DNA from: Aminobacter aminovorans
GTDB taxonomy: Bacteria > Pseudomonadota > Alphaproteobacteria > Rhizobiales > Rhizobiaceae
Direction of reading: 5' to 3'
DNA length: 64,000 bases
NCBI RefSeq assembly: GCF_900445235.1
Contig: NZ_UFSM01000001.1
Span: 3,053,501-3,117,500 of the forward strand
In this document: positions 48,502 to 57,441 of the stretch, piece by piece
Position numbering within the stretch: the stretch's first letter is position 1
Layout: every line of letters begins with the position of its first letter
Program-made: the position numbers and the translations under genes
Notes under the pieces: model-generated
What the model was told of the DNA's origin: nothing
The model's input: the letters and a program-made list of their open reading frames with translations, nothing else
Databases searched by the model: none

Positions 48502-49634
48502 GTTCAGAGTTCACCTTCAAGCTGCTCGCGACCGACGGCAAGGCGCGGCGCGGCGAAATCACCATGCCGCGCGGCACCATCCGCACGCCGGCCTTCATGC
48601 CTGTCGGCACCGGCGGCACGGTGAAGGCGATGTATATGGACCAGGTGCGCGGCGTCGGCGCCGACATCATCCTGGGCAACACCTATCATCTGATGCTGCG
48701 TCCCGGCGCGGAACGGGTGGCCAAGCTCGGCGGTCTGCACGACTTCGCGCGCTGGCCGCATCCGATCCTGACCGATTCCGGCGGCTTCCAGGTGATGTCG
48801 CTGTCGAAGCTGCGCAAGATCAGCGAAAAGGGTGTGACCTTCCGCTCGCATATCGATGGCGCGCCCTACGAGATGTCGCCGGAGCGCTCGATCGAGATCC
48901 AGGGGCTGCTTGATTCCGACATACAGATGCAGCTCGACGAATGCACGGCGCTGCCGTCGACGCCGAAGGAAATCCAGCGCGCCATGGAAATGTCGCTGCG
49001 CTGGGCCGAGCGCTGCAAGACCGCGTTCGGCGACCAGCCGGGCAAGGCAATGTTCGGCATCGTGCAGGGCGGCGATATCCCTGACATGCGCGTGCGCTCG
49101 GCGCAGGCGCTGAAGGCGCTGGAGCTCAAGGGCTATGCCGTCGGCGGCCTCGCCGTCGGCGAGCCGCAGGAGGTGATGCTCGACATGCTCGACATCACCT
49201 GTCCGGAACTGCCTCAGGAGAAGCCGCGCTACCTGATGGGCGTCGGTACGCCCGACGACATCATCAAGTCGGTGGCGCGTGGCATCGACATGTTCGATTG
49301 CGTGATGCCGACGCGGGCGGGCCGCCACGGCCTTGCCTATACACGCCGCGGCAAGGTGAACCTGCGCAATGCGCGCCACGCCGACGATCCGCGGCCGCTG
49401 GACGAGGAAAGCGATTGCCCGGCCGCGCGCGACTATTCGCGCGCCTACCTGCATCATCTGGTGCGATCGGGCGAGGCGCTGGGTGCCATGCTGCTCACCT
49501 GGAACAATTTGTCTTATTACCAGCACCTGATGAGCGAAATCCGTGCCTCGATCGAGGTGGGGCGCTTTGCTGACCAGACCGCCGAGATCAGCGAAGGATG
49601 GGCGCGCGGCGACATCCCGCTGCACAACGGCTGA
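48498..49634 (+). CDS. tgt: Queuine/preQ1 tRNA-ribosyltransferase Tgt (zinc ligands replaced)
   Basis: Inserts preQ1 at tRNA position 34. 378 residues. The catalytic Asp93 ([12 protein letters not shown]) and Asp267 ([14 protein letters not shown]) are in place. The usual structural zinc site C-x-C-x2-C...H of E. coli (302, 304, 307, 333) reads Ser305, Cys307, Ala310 and Asn336 here (SDCPAARD and [10 protein letters not shown]), so three of four ligands are lost. It overlaps queA by 4 bp. A further 103 bp follow before dinB, without features. Confidence 0.93.
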   Translation: MSSEFTFKLLATDGKARRGEITMPRGTIRTPAFMPVGTGGTVKAMYMDQVRGVGADIILGNTYHLMLRPGAERVAKLGGLHDFARWPHPILTDSGGFQVMSLSKLRKISEKGVTFRSHIDGAPYEMSPERSIEIQGLLDSDIQMQLDECTALPSTPKEIQRAMEMSLRWAERCKTAFGDQPGKAMFGIVQGGDIPDMRVRSAQALKALELKGYAVGGLAVGEPQEVMLDMLDITCPELPQEKPRYLMGVGTPDDIIKSVARGIDMFDCVMPTRAGRHGLAYTRRGKVNLRNARHADDPRPLDEESDCPAARDYSRAYLHHLVRSGEALGAMLLTWNNLSYYQHLMSEIRASIEVGRFADQTAEISEGWARGDIPLHNG

Positions 49635-49737
49635 GCCTGGAGGGTCTCCGCTTTTCTTCCTATCGCGGAAGCACTCTATCTCCTTGTTTTGCGCAATTCC
49701 TGGCGGAAAACCGCTGCGCGCATTTACTGGAGGTTCT

Positions 49738-50984
49738 TTAGAGCTCCTTCTCGGCAAGCTGGCGGAAGGCATCGGGCACGGAACCTGCGCGGCCCAGAGC
49801 CACCGAGGCGTAACCGACCGCCTCCCAGCCGAAACGCTCGCGGATGGCATCCATGGCGCAGTCGGCGCTCCATCGCGCCTGGCCTTTTCGCGTGCCCGGC
49901 CGGCGCTTCTCGTCGGCAAGGTCCAGTGGCAATTCGAGCTGTAGGACGGAATGTTCATCGAGATGCGAGACCGAGATCGCCAGCAGCGAGATCGTGCGCT
50001 CGCCGGGATACTGGGCAAGTACGCCGCGTACCAGTTCTTCGCCGACTTCGGCGATCATTGCGGTGGCCGAAACTGGCGCGTCCAAGGTGATCGACCGCGT
50101 CACCGAACGCAGGTCGGCAAAGCGAACGCGGGCGGTGACGGTGCGTCCTGGACGCGACTTGGCCCTAAGACGCGAGGCGACCCGGTCAGCGAGATGGCGC
50201 AGCGCCGGCACGTAGACATCAGGCCGTGCCGGTTTCATGCCCAGCGCCGACTGCGCGCCGGCGGAATGGGCGCGGCGATGCGGCTGGAGGCTGCGTGGAT
50301 CGCGGTTCCAGGCAAGGGCCGCCAGCTTTTCGCCTGATGCGTGACCGAGCAGGCGTTCGAGCACATGCCGGTTGGCGTTGGCCAGTTGGCCGATGGTGGT
50401 GATGCCGGCGTCCGCCAGTCGCATTTCTGTGGCTGGGCCGACACCCCACATCAGGCCGACGGGCAAGCCGTGCAGGAATCCGATTTCCGCACCGTCATCG
50501 ACCACGACGATGCCGTCGGGCTTGGCGACCTGCGATGCGATCTTGGCGAGGTGCTTGGTGCGGGCGACGCCGACCGATATCGGCAGTCCGAGTTCGGCGC
50601 GGACCTGTTCCTGATCTTTTGGGCGATCTCCTCGGGCGAACCGAACAGGTGGGTGCAGCCGGCGACGTCGGCAAAAGCCTCGTCGATGGAGATGCGCTCG
50701 ACCAGCGGCGTGAAATCGCCGAGCACCGCGATCGCTGCGTCGCCCAGACGCTGGTACTCCCTGAAATTGCCGCCGACGAAGATGACGCCGGGGCATAGTT
50801 CGCGGGCGCGCCGGCCCGGCATGCCGCCATGGACGCCGAACGCCTTGGCTTCGTAGGAGGCGGCGAGCACCACCCCGCCGCCGACGGCGATTGGCTGTCC
50901 GCGCAGGCTCGGGTCGAGCAACTGTTCGACCGACGCATAGAAGGCGTCGAGGTCGGCATGCAGGATGGTGGCTGCGCTTTCCAT
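49738..50984 (-). pseudogene. dinB: DNA polymerase IV, frameshifted
   Basis: The Y-family translesion polymerase. The N-terminal part from ATG 50984 has ILHADLDAFYASVEQLLDP and ISIDEAFADV with the catalytic acidic residues, and reads well to EEIAQKIRN. There the reading moves by one base and continues QVRAELGLPISVGVARTKHL, the little-finger domain and an end at 49738. A missing G at about 50611-50616 (AGG[G]AACAG on the minus strand) explains the shift. As written the first frame stops at 50451 (177 aa). It is a pseudogene or a base-call error. A LexA box lies 26 bp upstream. Confidence 0.85.
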
Positions 50985-51009
50985 GGAAGCGATCTGTTGA
51001 GCATGTTAG

Positions 51010-51024
51010 GAACATAAAGGGAAC
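51010..51024 (-). promoter_or_regulatory. SOS (LexA) box of dinB
   Basis: GAAC (51010-51013), 7 bp, GAAC (51021-51024) is a perfect alphaproteobacterial LexA site immediately before the dinB start. Confidence 0.85.
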
Positions 51025-51128
51025 ATACATGCGAAAAGTCAAGCGCGCTGGCGCAAGCGGTGGCGTCCGGTGCGGGCTTATGGAAATCGCTGGCGTCGAC
51101 TATGGTGCCGCAATCCAAGGAGAATCCC

Positions 51129-52103
51129 ATGACTGTTTCGCTGCGCGTTCCAACATTTGAAGACGTCAAGGTGGCGGCTTCGCGCATCGTAGGCGAGGCG
51201 CATCGAACCCCGGTGCTGTCCTCGCGCACTGTCAATGCCAAGATTGGCGGTGCGCTGTTCTTCAAGGCCGAGAATTTGCAGCGCGCCGGTGCTTTCAAGT
51301 TCCGCGGCGCCTACAACGCCGTTTCCGCGCTGTCGCCGGAAGCCAGGCAGAAGGGCGTCGTCGCCTTTTCCTCCGGCAACCACGCCCAGGCGCTCGCCTA
51401 TGCGGCGACGCTGCTCGGCGCGCCGTCTGTCATCGTGATGCCCAAGGACGCTCCCGAGATCAAGGTTGCGGCGACCCGGGGCTATGGCGCTGAGGTGGTG
51501 TTCTTCGACCGCTACAAGGATGATCGCGAGGCGATGGCGCGCGGGATTTCCGAGGAACGCGGTATGACGATGATTCCGCCCTTTGATCACCCCGACATCA
51601 TTGCCGGCCAGGGCACGGCGGCACTTGAACTGATCGACGAGGTTGGACAGCTCGACATCCTCATCGCGCCGCTCGGAGGCGGCGGGTTGCTTGCCGGCTG
51701 TGCGCTCAGCGCCAAGGCGCTGGCGCCTGGCTGTCGCGTCATCGGCGTCGAACCGGAGGCCGGCAATGACGGGCAGCAGTCGCTGCTGAAGGGTGAAGTG
51801 GTTCGCATCGCGCCGCCGCAGTCGATCGCCGATGGGGCGCTGACCACCTTTGTCGGCGACCACAATTTTCCGATCCTGCAAGCCAAGGTTGACGGCATCG
51901 TCACGGTCAGCGATGCGCAACTGGTGTCGACGATGCGCTTCTTTGCCGAACGCATGAAACTGATCGTCGAACCGACCGGTTGCCTGGCGGCGGCGGCAGC
52001 GCTCAACGGCGTCGTCGACTGCGCGGGCAAACGCGTCGGTATCGTGCTCAGCGGCGGCAATGTCGACTTGAAGGCATTGAGCGGGTTCTTCGCCGACGCC
52101 TGA
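51129..52103 (+). CDS. Threonine/serine dehydratase (catabolic type)
   Basis: PLP-dependent deaminase converting L-threonine to 2-oxobutyrate, or serine to pyruvate. 324 residues. The PLP lysine lies in AGAFKFRGAYNAV, the glycine loop is APLGGGGLLAGCA, and SSGNHAQALAYAA is also conserved. The C-terminal ACT regulatory domain of biosynthetic IlvA is missing, so this is the short catabolic (TdcB) or serine-racemase-like form. AAGGAGAATCCC precedes the ATG at 51129. Confidence 0.87.
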   Translation: MTVSLRVPTFEDVKVAASRIVGEAHRTPVLSSRTVNAKIGGALFFKAENLQRAGAFKFRGAYNAVSALSPEARQKGVVAFSSGNHAQALAYAATLLGAPSVIVMPKDAPEIKVAATRGYGAEVVFFDRYKDDREAMARGISEERGMTMIPPFDHPDIIAGQGTAALELIDEVGQLDILIAPLGGGGLLAGCALSAKALAPGCRVIGVEPEAGNDGQQSLLKGEVVRIAPPQSIADGALTTFVGDHNFPILQAKVDGIVTVSDAQLVSTMRFFAERMKLIVEPTGCLAAAAALNGVVDCAGKRVGIVLSGGNVDLKALSGFFADA

Positions 52104-52292
52104 CTTCTGGCCTGAGTCTTTGGCGCAACTCCCCGCCCGAAGGCGTTGTGTCCGCGCCACAGGGACAATGCAAAGCTCGGTCCCAAAGACTTGGTGGCTG
52201 GACGTAGCAAGCAAGTCCGTCCTATGGCGTGGACATGCTTGGCCGCGCGAAGGTCAGCAAGAATTGCTGTAGATCAGACGGGGCAAGCGCGC

Positions 52293-53054
52293 ATGAACAA
52301 CAGATACGGAACGCTCGCCTCCTGGGTCTACAATCTCGACAAGCCGGTTGGGCGCTCGTTCGGAGACATCGAATATTATCGCGGGCGTCTTGCCGATTGT
52401 GCCGGCTCCATCCTGGAGCCTGCTGTCGGCAATGGTCGCTTTTTCGTGCCGATGCTGGAAGCCGGTTTCGACATCAGCGGCTTCGACCCCTCGAACGAGA
52501 TGCTTGGCTTTTGCCGCAGGGCCTGTGCGGAGCGCTCGCTCGACGGGGGGCGGGTCAGCCATGGGACGTTCGAGACATTCGCTTGCGATCGCCGCTTTGC
52601 GGCAATCGTCGTGCCGCTTGGCTCGTTCCAGCTGATCACCGACATGGCTGTGGCGAAGGCCGTTCTGCGGCGATTCTTCGATCATCTGGCGCCGGACGGG
52701 CGGCTGATGATCGACCTGGACGCCATCGGCGGCTTCCTGGGTGAGGGTGGCCGGGTGCGGAGTTGGACCACCGAGCACGGCGATCTGATGACGCTGACCG
52801 ATGCGCGCGGTTCAACCGACTACGTCGCGCAGACCACCGTGACGCATCTGCGCTACGAACTGTGGAAGGACACCAAGCTCGTCGACACCGAACTGGAGCT
52901 GTTCAGCCTGCGTTGGTGGGGCGTCGAGGAGTTTGCCATGGCGCTGCGCGAAGCGGGTTTCGTCGACGTCGTCGCCTCTGGTGACTATCGCTACGGCCAG
53001 GCGCCGGCCACTGGCTGCGAGACGATCAGCGTCGAGGCGCGCCGGCCAGAATGA
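52293..53054 (+). CDS. SAM-dependent class I methyltransferase
   Basis: 253 residues. It has the SAM-binding motif ILEPAVGNGRFFVPMLEAGF, then the acidic partner FDPSNEMLGFCRR, and IVVPLGSFQLITD downstream. The substrate is unknown. The ATG at 52293 is chosen because it precedes the conserved MNNRYGTLASWVYN; the longer frame from 52146 adds low-similarity sequence. About 190 bp separate it from the dehydratase, and it does not overlap the ABC-F gene. Confidence 0.8.
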   Translation: MNNRYGTLASWVYNLDKPVGRSFGDIEYYRGRLADCAGSILEPAVGNGRFFVPMLEAGFDISGFDPSNEMLGFCRRACAERSLDGGRVSHGTFETFACDRRFAAIVVPLGSFQLITDMAVAKAVLRRFFDHLAPDGRLMIDLDAIGGFLGEGGRVRSWTTEHGDLMTLTDARGSTDYVAQTTVTHLRYELWKDTKLVDTELELFSLRWWGVEEFAMALREAGFVDVVASGDYRYGQAPATGCETISVEARRPE

Positions 53055-53181
53055 AATCGATGGCTTGAACCAAGGCGGCAGCTCGACTATCTAGCGGCCA
53101 TCAGCAATTTGAACAGGATGTGTGCCTCAATGGATTTTTGCCCGACAGCAACGCCGAACCGCTTTGCCATTGGGGAATTCC

Positions 53182-54780
53182 ATGCCTGCATCCATCTCTC
53201 TGTCGAATATTGCCTGGTCCACGCCTGAAGGCCGGACGCTCTTTGCCAATCTATCGCTGAACTTCGAAACCGGCCGCTCGGGGCTTGTCGGACGCAATGG
53301 CGTCGGCAAGTCGACGCTTCTGCATCTGATATCGGGTTTGCTAAAGCCGCAGGCCGGCAAGGTATCCGTCGTTGGCACGCTCGGGCTGCTGCGCCAGGCC
53401 GCGCAGGTCTCGCCTGGTGAAACCGTGGCCGACCTGTTCGGGGCATCTGAGAGGCTCGACCTGCTGCGCCGTGCTGAGGCCGGACTTGCCAGTGTCGAGG
53501 AATTGGCCAGTGCCGACTGGACGCTGGAGGCACGCATCGAGGCTGCGCTCGCCCGCGTCGGGTTGAGCGCGGAGCCTGCGACGGCGCTCAAGGCCCTGTC
53601 CGGCGGCCAGCGTACGCGTGCGGGGCTGGCCGCACTGGTCTTCGGCGCGCCCGATTTCATCCTGCTCGACGAGCCGACCAACAATCTCGACCGGAATGGG
53701 CGGGGGGCGGTAATCGACTTGCTGGCCGGCTGGCGATCAGGGGCCATCGTCATAAGCCACGACCGCGAGTTGCTGGACACGATGGACGCCATCGTTGAGC
53801 TGACGTCGCTGGGAGCCACGCGTTATGGCGGCAACTGGAGTCTCTATCGCGAGCGCAAGGTGACCGAACTGGCTGCCGCCCGGCACGATTTGCTCGACGC
53901 CGAAAGGCGCGTGTTGGACATTGCGCAGAAGGCCCAGGCGACAGCCGAGCGCAAGGCGCGCAAGGACGGTGCCGGCAAAAGCAAGGCCGCCAAAGGCGAC
54001 ATGCCGCGCATCTTGATAGGCGGGCTGAAGAACCGCGCCGAGAACACGTCAGGCGAGAACATCCGGCTGGCCGAGCGCCGGCGCGCCCAGGCGGAAGCGG
54101 ATGCCGCCGCCGCTCACGAGCGGATCGAGGTGCTGCAGCCCATCTCGCTGAAACTGCCGTCGACCGGATTGCCGCCCGGAAAGGCCGTGCTGCGTATCTA
54201 CCGGTTAACGGCGGGCTATGAAGCGGGCAAGCCGATCATTGCCGATTTCTCACTCGATCTCACCGGCGCCGAGCGGGTTACCATAAGCGGCGGCAATGGC
54301 ACGGGGAAAACCACGCTGCTCAAGGCAATCTCGGGCAAGCTCAAGCCGTGGCTAGGCAACGTCTCGGTGCTGACCGCCTATGCCATGCTCGACCAGCAGG
54401 TCGGCCTGCTCGACGCCGAGGCGTCGATCCGTGACAATTTCCGCCGCATCAATCCCGAGGCGGACGAGAATGCCTGTCGTGCGGCGCTGGCGCGCTTCAT
54501 GTTCCGCGCCGATGCGGCCTTGCAGGTCGTGGGCAGCCTGAGCGGCGGCCAGTTGCTGCGGGCGGGGCTCGCATGCGTGCTCGGCGGCAAGGTGCCGCCA
54601 GCGTTGCTGATCCTCGACGAGCCGACCAATCATCTTGATATCGACGCCATCGAGGCAGTGGAGGCCGGATTGCGTGCCTATGACGGAGCGTTGCTGGTGG
54701 TCAGCCACGACCAGGCCTTCCTCGAAGCCATCGGCATCACCAGGCGGGTGGAGATGGCGGCCTGCACCAACATCAGATGA
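53182..54780 (+). CDS. ABC-F family ATPase
   Basis: 532 residues with two ABC domains in tandem and no membrane segments, as in EttA/Uup/YheS ribosome-associated ATPases. Domain 1 has Walker A GRNGVGKST and signature LSGGQRTRAGLA; the linker is rich in K, R and A (about 240-320); domain 2 has GGNGTGKTT and LSGGQLLRAGLA. Both Walker B motifs end in LLDEPTNN or LDEPTNH with the conserved catalytic Glu. GGGGAATTCC precedes the ATG. It is likely a translation factor or antibiotic-resistance-type ribosome protector. Confidence 0.9.
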   Translation: MPASISLSNIAWSTPEGRTLFANLSLNFETGRSGLVGRNGVGKSTLLHLISGLLKPQAGKVSVVGTLGLLRQAAQVSPGETVADLFGASERLDLLRRAEAGLASVEELASADWTLEARIEAALARVGLSAEPATALKALSGGQRTRAGLAALVFGAPDFILLDEPTNNLDRNGRGAVIDLLAGWRSGAIVISHDRELLDTMDAIVELTSLGATRYGGNWSLYRERKVTELAAARHDLLDAERRVLDIAQKAQATAERKARKDGAGKSKAAKGDMPRILIGGLKNRAENTSGENIRLAERRRAQAEADAAAAHERIEVLQPISLKLPSTGLPPGKAVLRIYRLTAGYEAGKPIIADFSLDLTGAERVTISGGNGTGKTTLLKAISGKLKPWLGNVSVLTAYAMLDQQVGLLDAEASIRDNFRRINPEADENACRAALARFMFRADAALQVVGSLSGGQLLRAGLACVLGGKVPPALLILDEPTNHLDIDAIEAVEAGLRAYDGALLVVSHDQAFLEAIGITRRVEMAACTNIR

Positions 54781-54845
54781 GTTGAGCCTGATTGTGCCAT
54801 ACCGGTATCTGGCCAAGATGGCTGCGGAACACTGGAGATGGGACG

Positions 54846-56429
54846 ATGAGCGAAGCCGGCCGAACGACGCACGGGAACGGGGCCGACGTGCTGACGGACG
54901 TGCTTCTGGTCAATGGCGTCGATGTCTGCTTCGCGAATCCCGGCACGTCGGAGATGCATTTCGTGGCTGCGCTCGACCGCAAGCCGCAACTGCGCTGCAT
55001 TCTCGGGCTGCACGAGAATGTCGTTACCGGTGCCGCCGACGGCTATGCGAGGATGACGGGCAGGCCGGCGGCCACGCTGCTGCATACCGGGCCGGGACTG
55101 GCCAATGGCCTTGCCAACATGCACAACGCGAGGCGAGCCCGTACGCCGATGGTCAACATCGTCGGCGACCATGCCTCGTATCACCTGCCGCTCGATGCGC
55201 CGCTGACCAGCGACATTGACGGGCTGGCGCGGCCGATGTCGAACTGGGTGCGGCGGGTGACCGGCCCCGATGATGTCGGACCGGCGGCGGAGGCCGCCTG
55301 TCGCGCTTCTTTGACGCCGCCGGGCGTGGCAACGCTGATCCTGCCGGCAGATTCTGCCTGGGGCCATCCGGCTGCTGGGCAAAGACCGCTCCAGAAGGTC
55401 GTCCTCGATCCGCCACGTGCGCCCGATCCCGATGCCGTTCGTGATGTTGCCAAGGCCATCCGCGCCAATCCCGGCAGGACCGGCATGGTGTTGAGCGGCG
55501 CTGCGGCGCTGGCCGAGGGGCTCGAACTTGCCGGGCGGATCGCCAGCGGCTGCGACGTGACGCTGTTCAACGAGGTGCTGGTTGCTCATACTCAGCGCGG
55601 GCGAGGGCGGATGGCGCCGGCGCGCATTCCCTATCCGATCGACATGGCGCTGGAGTTCATGCGCGACATCGACGTTCTGGTGCTGGTCGGTGCGCCGGAA
55701 CCGGTCGCCTTCTTCGCCTATCCCGGCAAGCCGGGCAAGCTGGTGCGCGCAGATTGCAGCGTGCTGACGCTTGCCCGGCATGGCGACGACCTGCTGGCTG
55801 CGCTCGACGCGCTGCGCGAGGAGCTGGGCGTGACGCGCGGCGGGATCGTGCCGCTGGCGCTGCCGATGGACGAAGGCGTGCCGTCAGGCCCGCTGACCGA
55901 CGATGCGGTGGCCGTCACCGTCGCGGCGAGGTTGCCGGAGAACGCGATCGTCGTCGAGGAGTCAGTCACCTCCGGCCGGCGCTTCTTTCCGTTGTCGGCC
56001 TTTTCGGCACCGCACGACTTCATCATGACCACTGGCGGCTCCATCGGCGAGGGTATCCCGCTGGCGACGGGAGCGGCAGTGGCCTGCCCGGAGCGCAAGG
56101 TGATCAATCTCCAGGCGGACGGCAGCGCCATGTACACGCTGCAGGGGCTGTGGACGCAGGCGCGCGAAAATCTCGACGTGGTCACGATCATCTTTTCGAA
56201 CCGTACCTATGCCATCCTGCATGCCGAAATGCGCAATGTCGGCGTGGCGACGGTGGGCCGGAATGCGACGCGCATGCTCGACCTCGACAGCCCGGCGCTC
56301 GACTGGGCATCGCTGGCGCGCGGCATGGGCGTGGAAGCGGCAGTCGCCACGACATGCGAGCAGTTTGCGGATCTGTTCGAAGCGGCGCTCAGGCGGCGCG
56401 GGCCGTTTCTGATTGAGGCGCGGCTCTGA
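54846..56429 (+). CDS. ThDP-dependent decarboxylase/acetolactate-synthase-like enzyme
   Basis: 527 residues with the three ThDP-enzyme domains. The catalytic Glu is in GLHENVVTGAADGYAR, the middle domain starts after the VILPADS-like segment, and the C-terminal ThDP-Mg motif is NLQADGSAMYTLQGLWTQA, with INLQADGS in place of the usual GDG. It belongs to the benzoylformate decarboxylase/acetolactate synthase large-subunit-like group. No small subunit is adjacent, so classical AHAS is unlikely. The donor substrate is unknown. Confidence 0.8.
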   Translation: MSEAGRTTHGNGADVLTDVLLVNGVDVCFANPGTSEMHFVAALDRKPQLRCILGLHENVVTGAADGYARMTGRPAATLLHTGPGLANGLANMHNARRARTPMVNIVGDHASYHLPLDAPLTSDIDGLARPMSNWVRRVTGPDDVGPAAEAACRASLTPPGVATLILPADSAWGHPAAGQRPLQKVVLDPPRAPDPDAVRDVAKAIRANPGRTGMVLSGAAALAEGLELAGRIASGCDVTLFNEVLVAHTQRGRGRMAPARIPYPIDMALEFMRDIDVLVLVGAPEPVAFFAYPGKPGKLVRADCSVLTLARHGDDLLAALDALREELGVTRGGIVPLALPMDEGVPSGPLTDDAVAVTVAARLPENAIVVEESVTSGRRFFPLSAFSAPHDFIMTTGGSIGEGIPLATGAAVACPERKVINLQADGSAMYTLQGLWTQARENLDVVTIIFSNRTYAILHAEMRNVGVATVGRNATRMLDLDSPALDWASLARGMGVEAAVATTCEQFADLFEAALRRRGPFLIEARL

Positions 56430-56840
56430 TCAGGTGCTGAGCGAATTCGAGGCGCGCAGGCTGACGCCGGTGATGCGCCAGATGCCGTCGGGCTGAAGCT
56501 CGAGCGTGTAGACGGCTTCGTAGTCCTTGCCGTCGGCCCCGACGATGATGACCTGCTGGATGATCGACGTCGGGTTCATTTCCTGGAATTTTCCGAATGA
56601 AAAGCTCTGTGGCTTGTGCACCGGCTTGTAGGCGCCTGCCACCATGCTCATGAAGGTGTCGACGGTCGGGAAGATCCGCCTCACATTGGGTGCGGCGTAG
56701 CTGTAGGCGGTGGCATTGTCGTCGGCGCGGAAGGCATGCAACTGGCCGGCAATGCTGTCTTGGGCGGCCTTGATTTCGGCCTCGCCGGCAAATGCCGGAA
56801 GCGACATGAGCAGGCAGGCAAGCAGGGCGGCACGGCGCAT
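56430..56840 (-). CDS. DUF4864 secreted protein
   Basis: 136 residues. A signal peptide, MRRAALLACLLMSLPAFAGE, precedes a DUF4864 domain with IKAAQDSIAGQLHAFRADD, PNVRRIFPTVDTFMSMV and the C-terminal DYEAVYTLELQPDGIWRIT. It is likely periplasmic, of unknown function. The stop ends next to the stop of the ThDP enzyme, so the genes converge. Confidence 0.78.
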   Translation of the reverse strand: MRRAALLACLLMSLPAFAGEAEIKAAQDSIAGQLHAFRADDNATAYSYAAPNVRRIFPTVDTFMSMVAGAYKPVHKPQSFSFGKFQEMNPTSIIQQVIIVGADGKDYEAVYTLELQPDGIWRITGVSLRASNSLST

Positions 56841-57057
56841 GGCGTTCTCCGGTCGCCAACCATTGGCGTTGCCAGCAGACACGCTGGATGTCGCGAAATG
56901 GTTGCATCTGGAAACGAGATTATCAGATCGGTGTGCAGGCTCGTGACGATTGTTGCGCCGGGAGGGAGATTTCTTTGCCCTGCCGACAACGAAGCTGTCG
57001 CTTGAAAGGGCTGGCCCGTTCTGCGACAAGACGGGCAAAGATGGAATGGACGAAGCG

Positions 57058-57294
57058 ATGAAGACCTTTTTCGTGCAGATCAAATGCGAGCTCGGCAAGG
57101 CCTATGAGGTGGCGAGTGCATTGGCGGACGCCGAAATCGCTTCGGAAATCTATTCGACGGCCGGCAATTTCGACCTGCTGGCAAAGTTCTATGTCGATGA
57201 CGAGGAAGACATCGGCCATTTCGTCAACGAGAAGGTCCATGCCATAGGCAACATCAAGGACACCTTCACCACGGTGACGTTCCGCGCGTTCTGA
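57058..57294 (+). CDS. Lrp/AsnC ligand-binding domain protein
   Basis: 78 residues from ATG 57058, consisting only of the C-terminal alpha/beta (RAM) ligand-binding domain of Lrp/AsnC regulators (MKTFFVQIKCELGKAYEVAS, then AGNFDLLAKFYVDDEEDIGHF and a TVTFRAF end). The DNA-binding half is absent, which is normal for this stand-alone family. It probably binds an amino acid and regulates by interaction. It precedes the Anbu operon by 147 bp. Confidence 0.78.
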   Translation: MKTFFVQIKCELGKAYEVASALADAEIASEIYSTAGNFDLLAKFYVDDEEDIGHFVNEKVHAIGNIKDTFTTVTFRAF

Positions 57295-57441
57295 GCGCTG
57301 AAACGGCAGGTATCTGCCCATGTCGCCTGCATGCTGCCAAAAAGACGGGCAATTTCCTGATAAATAAGCCGGCTGGCATCGAAACCGGCGATTGCGCTTG
57401 ATTTTCTCTCACGAGGTCATTTCACTGGCCATGAGGGGAGT

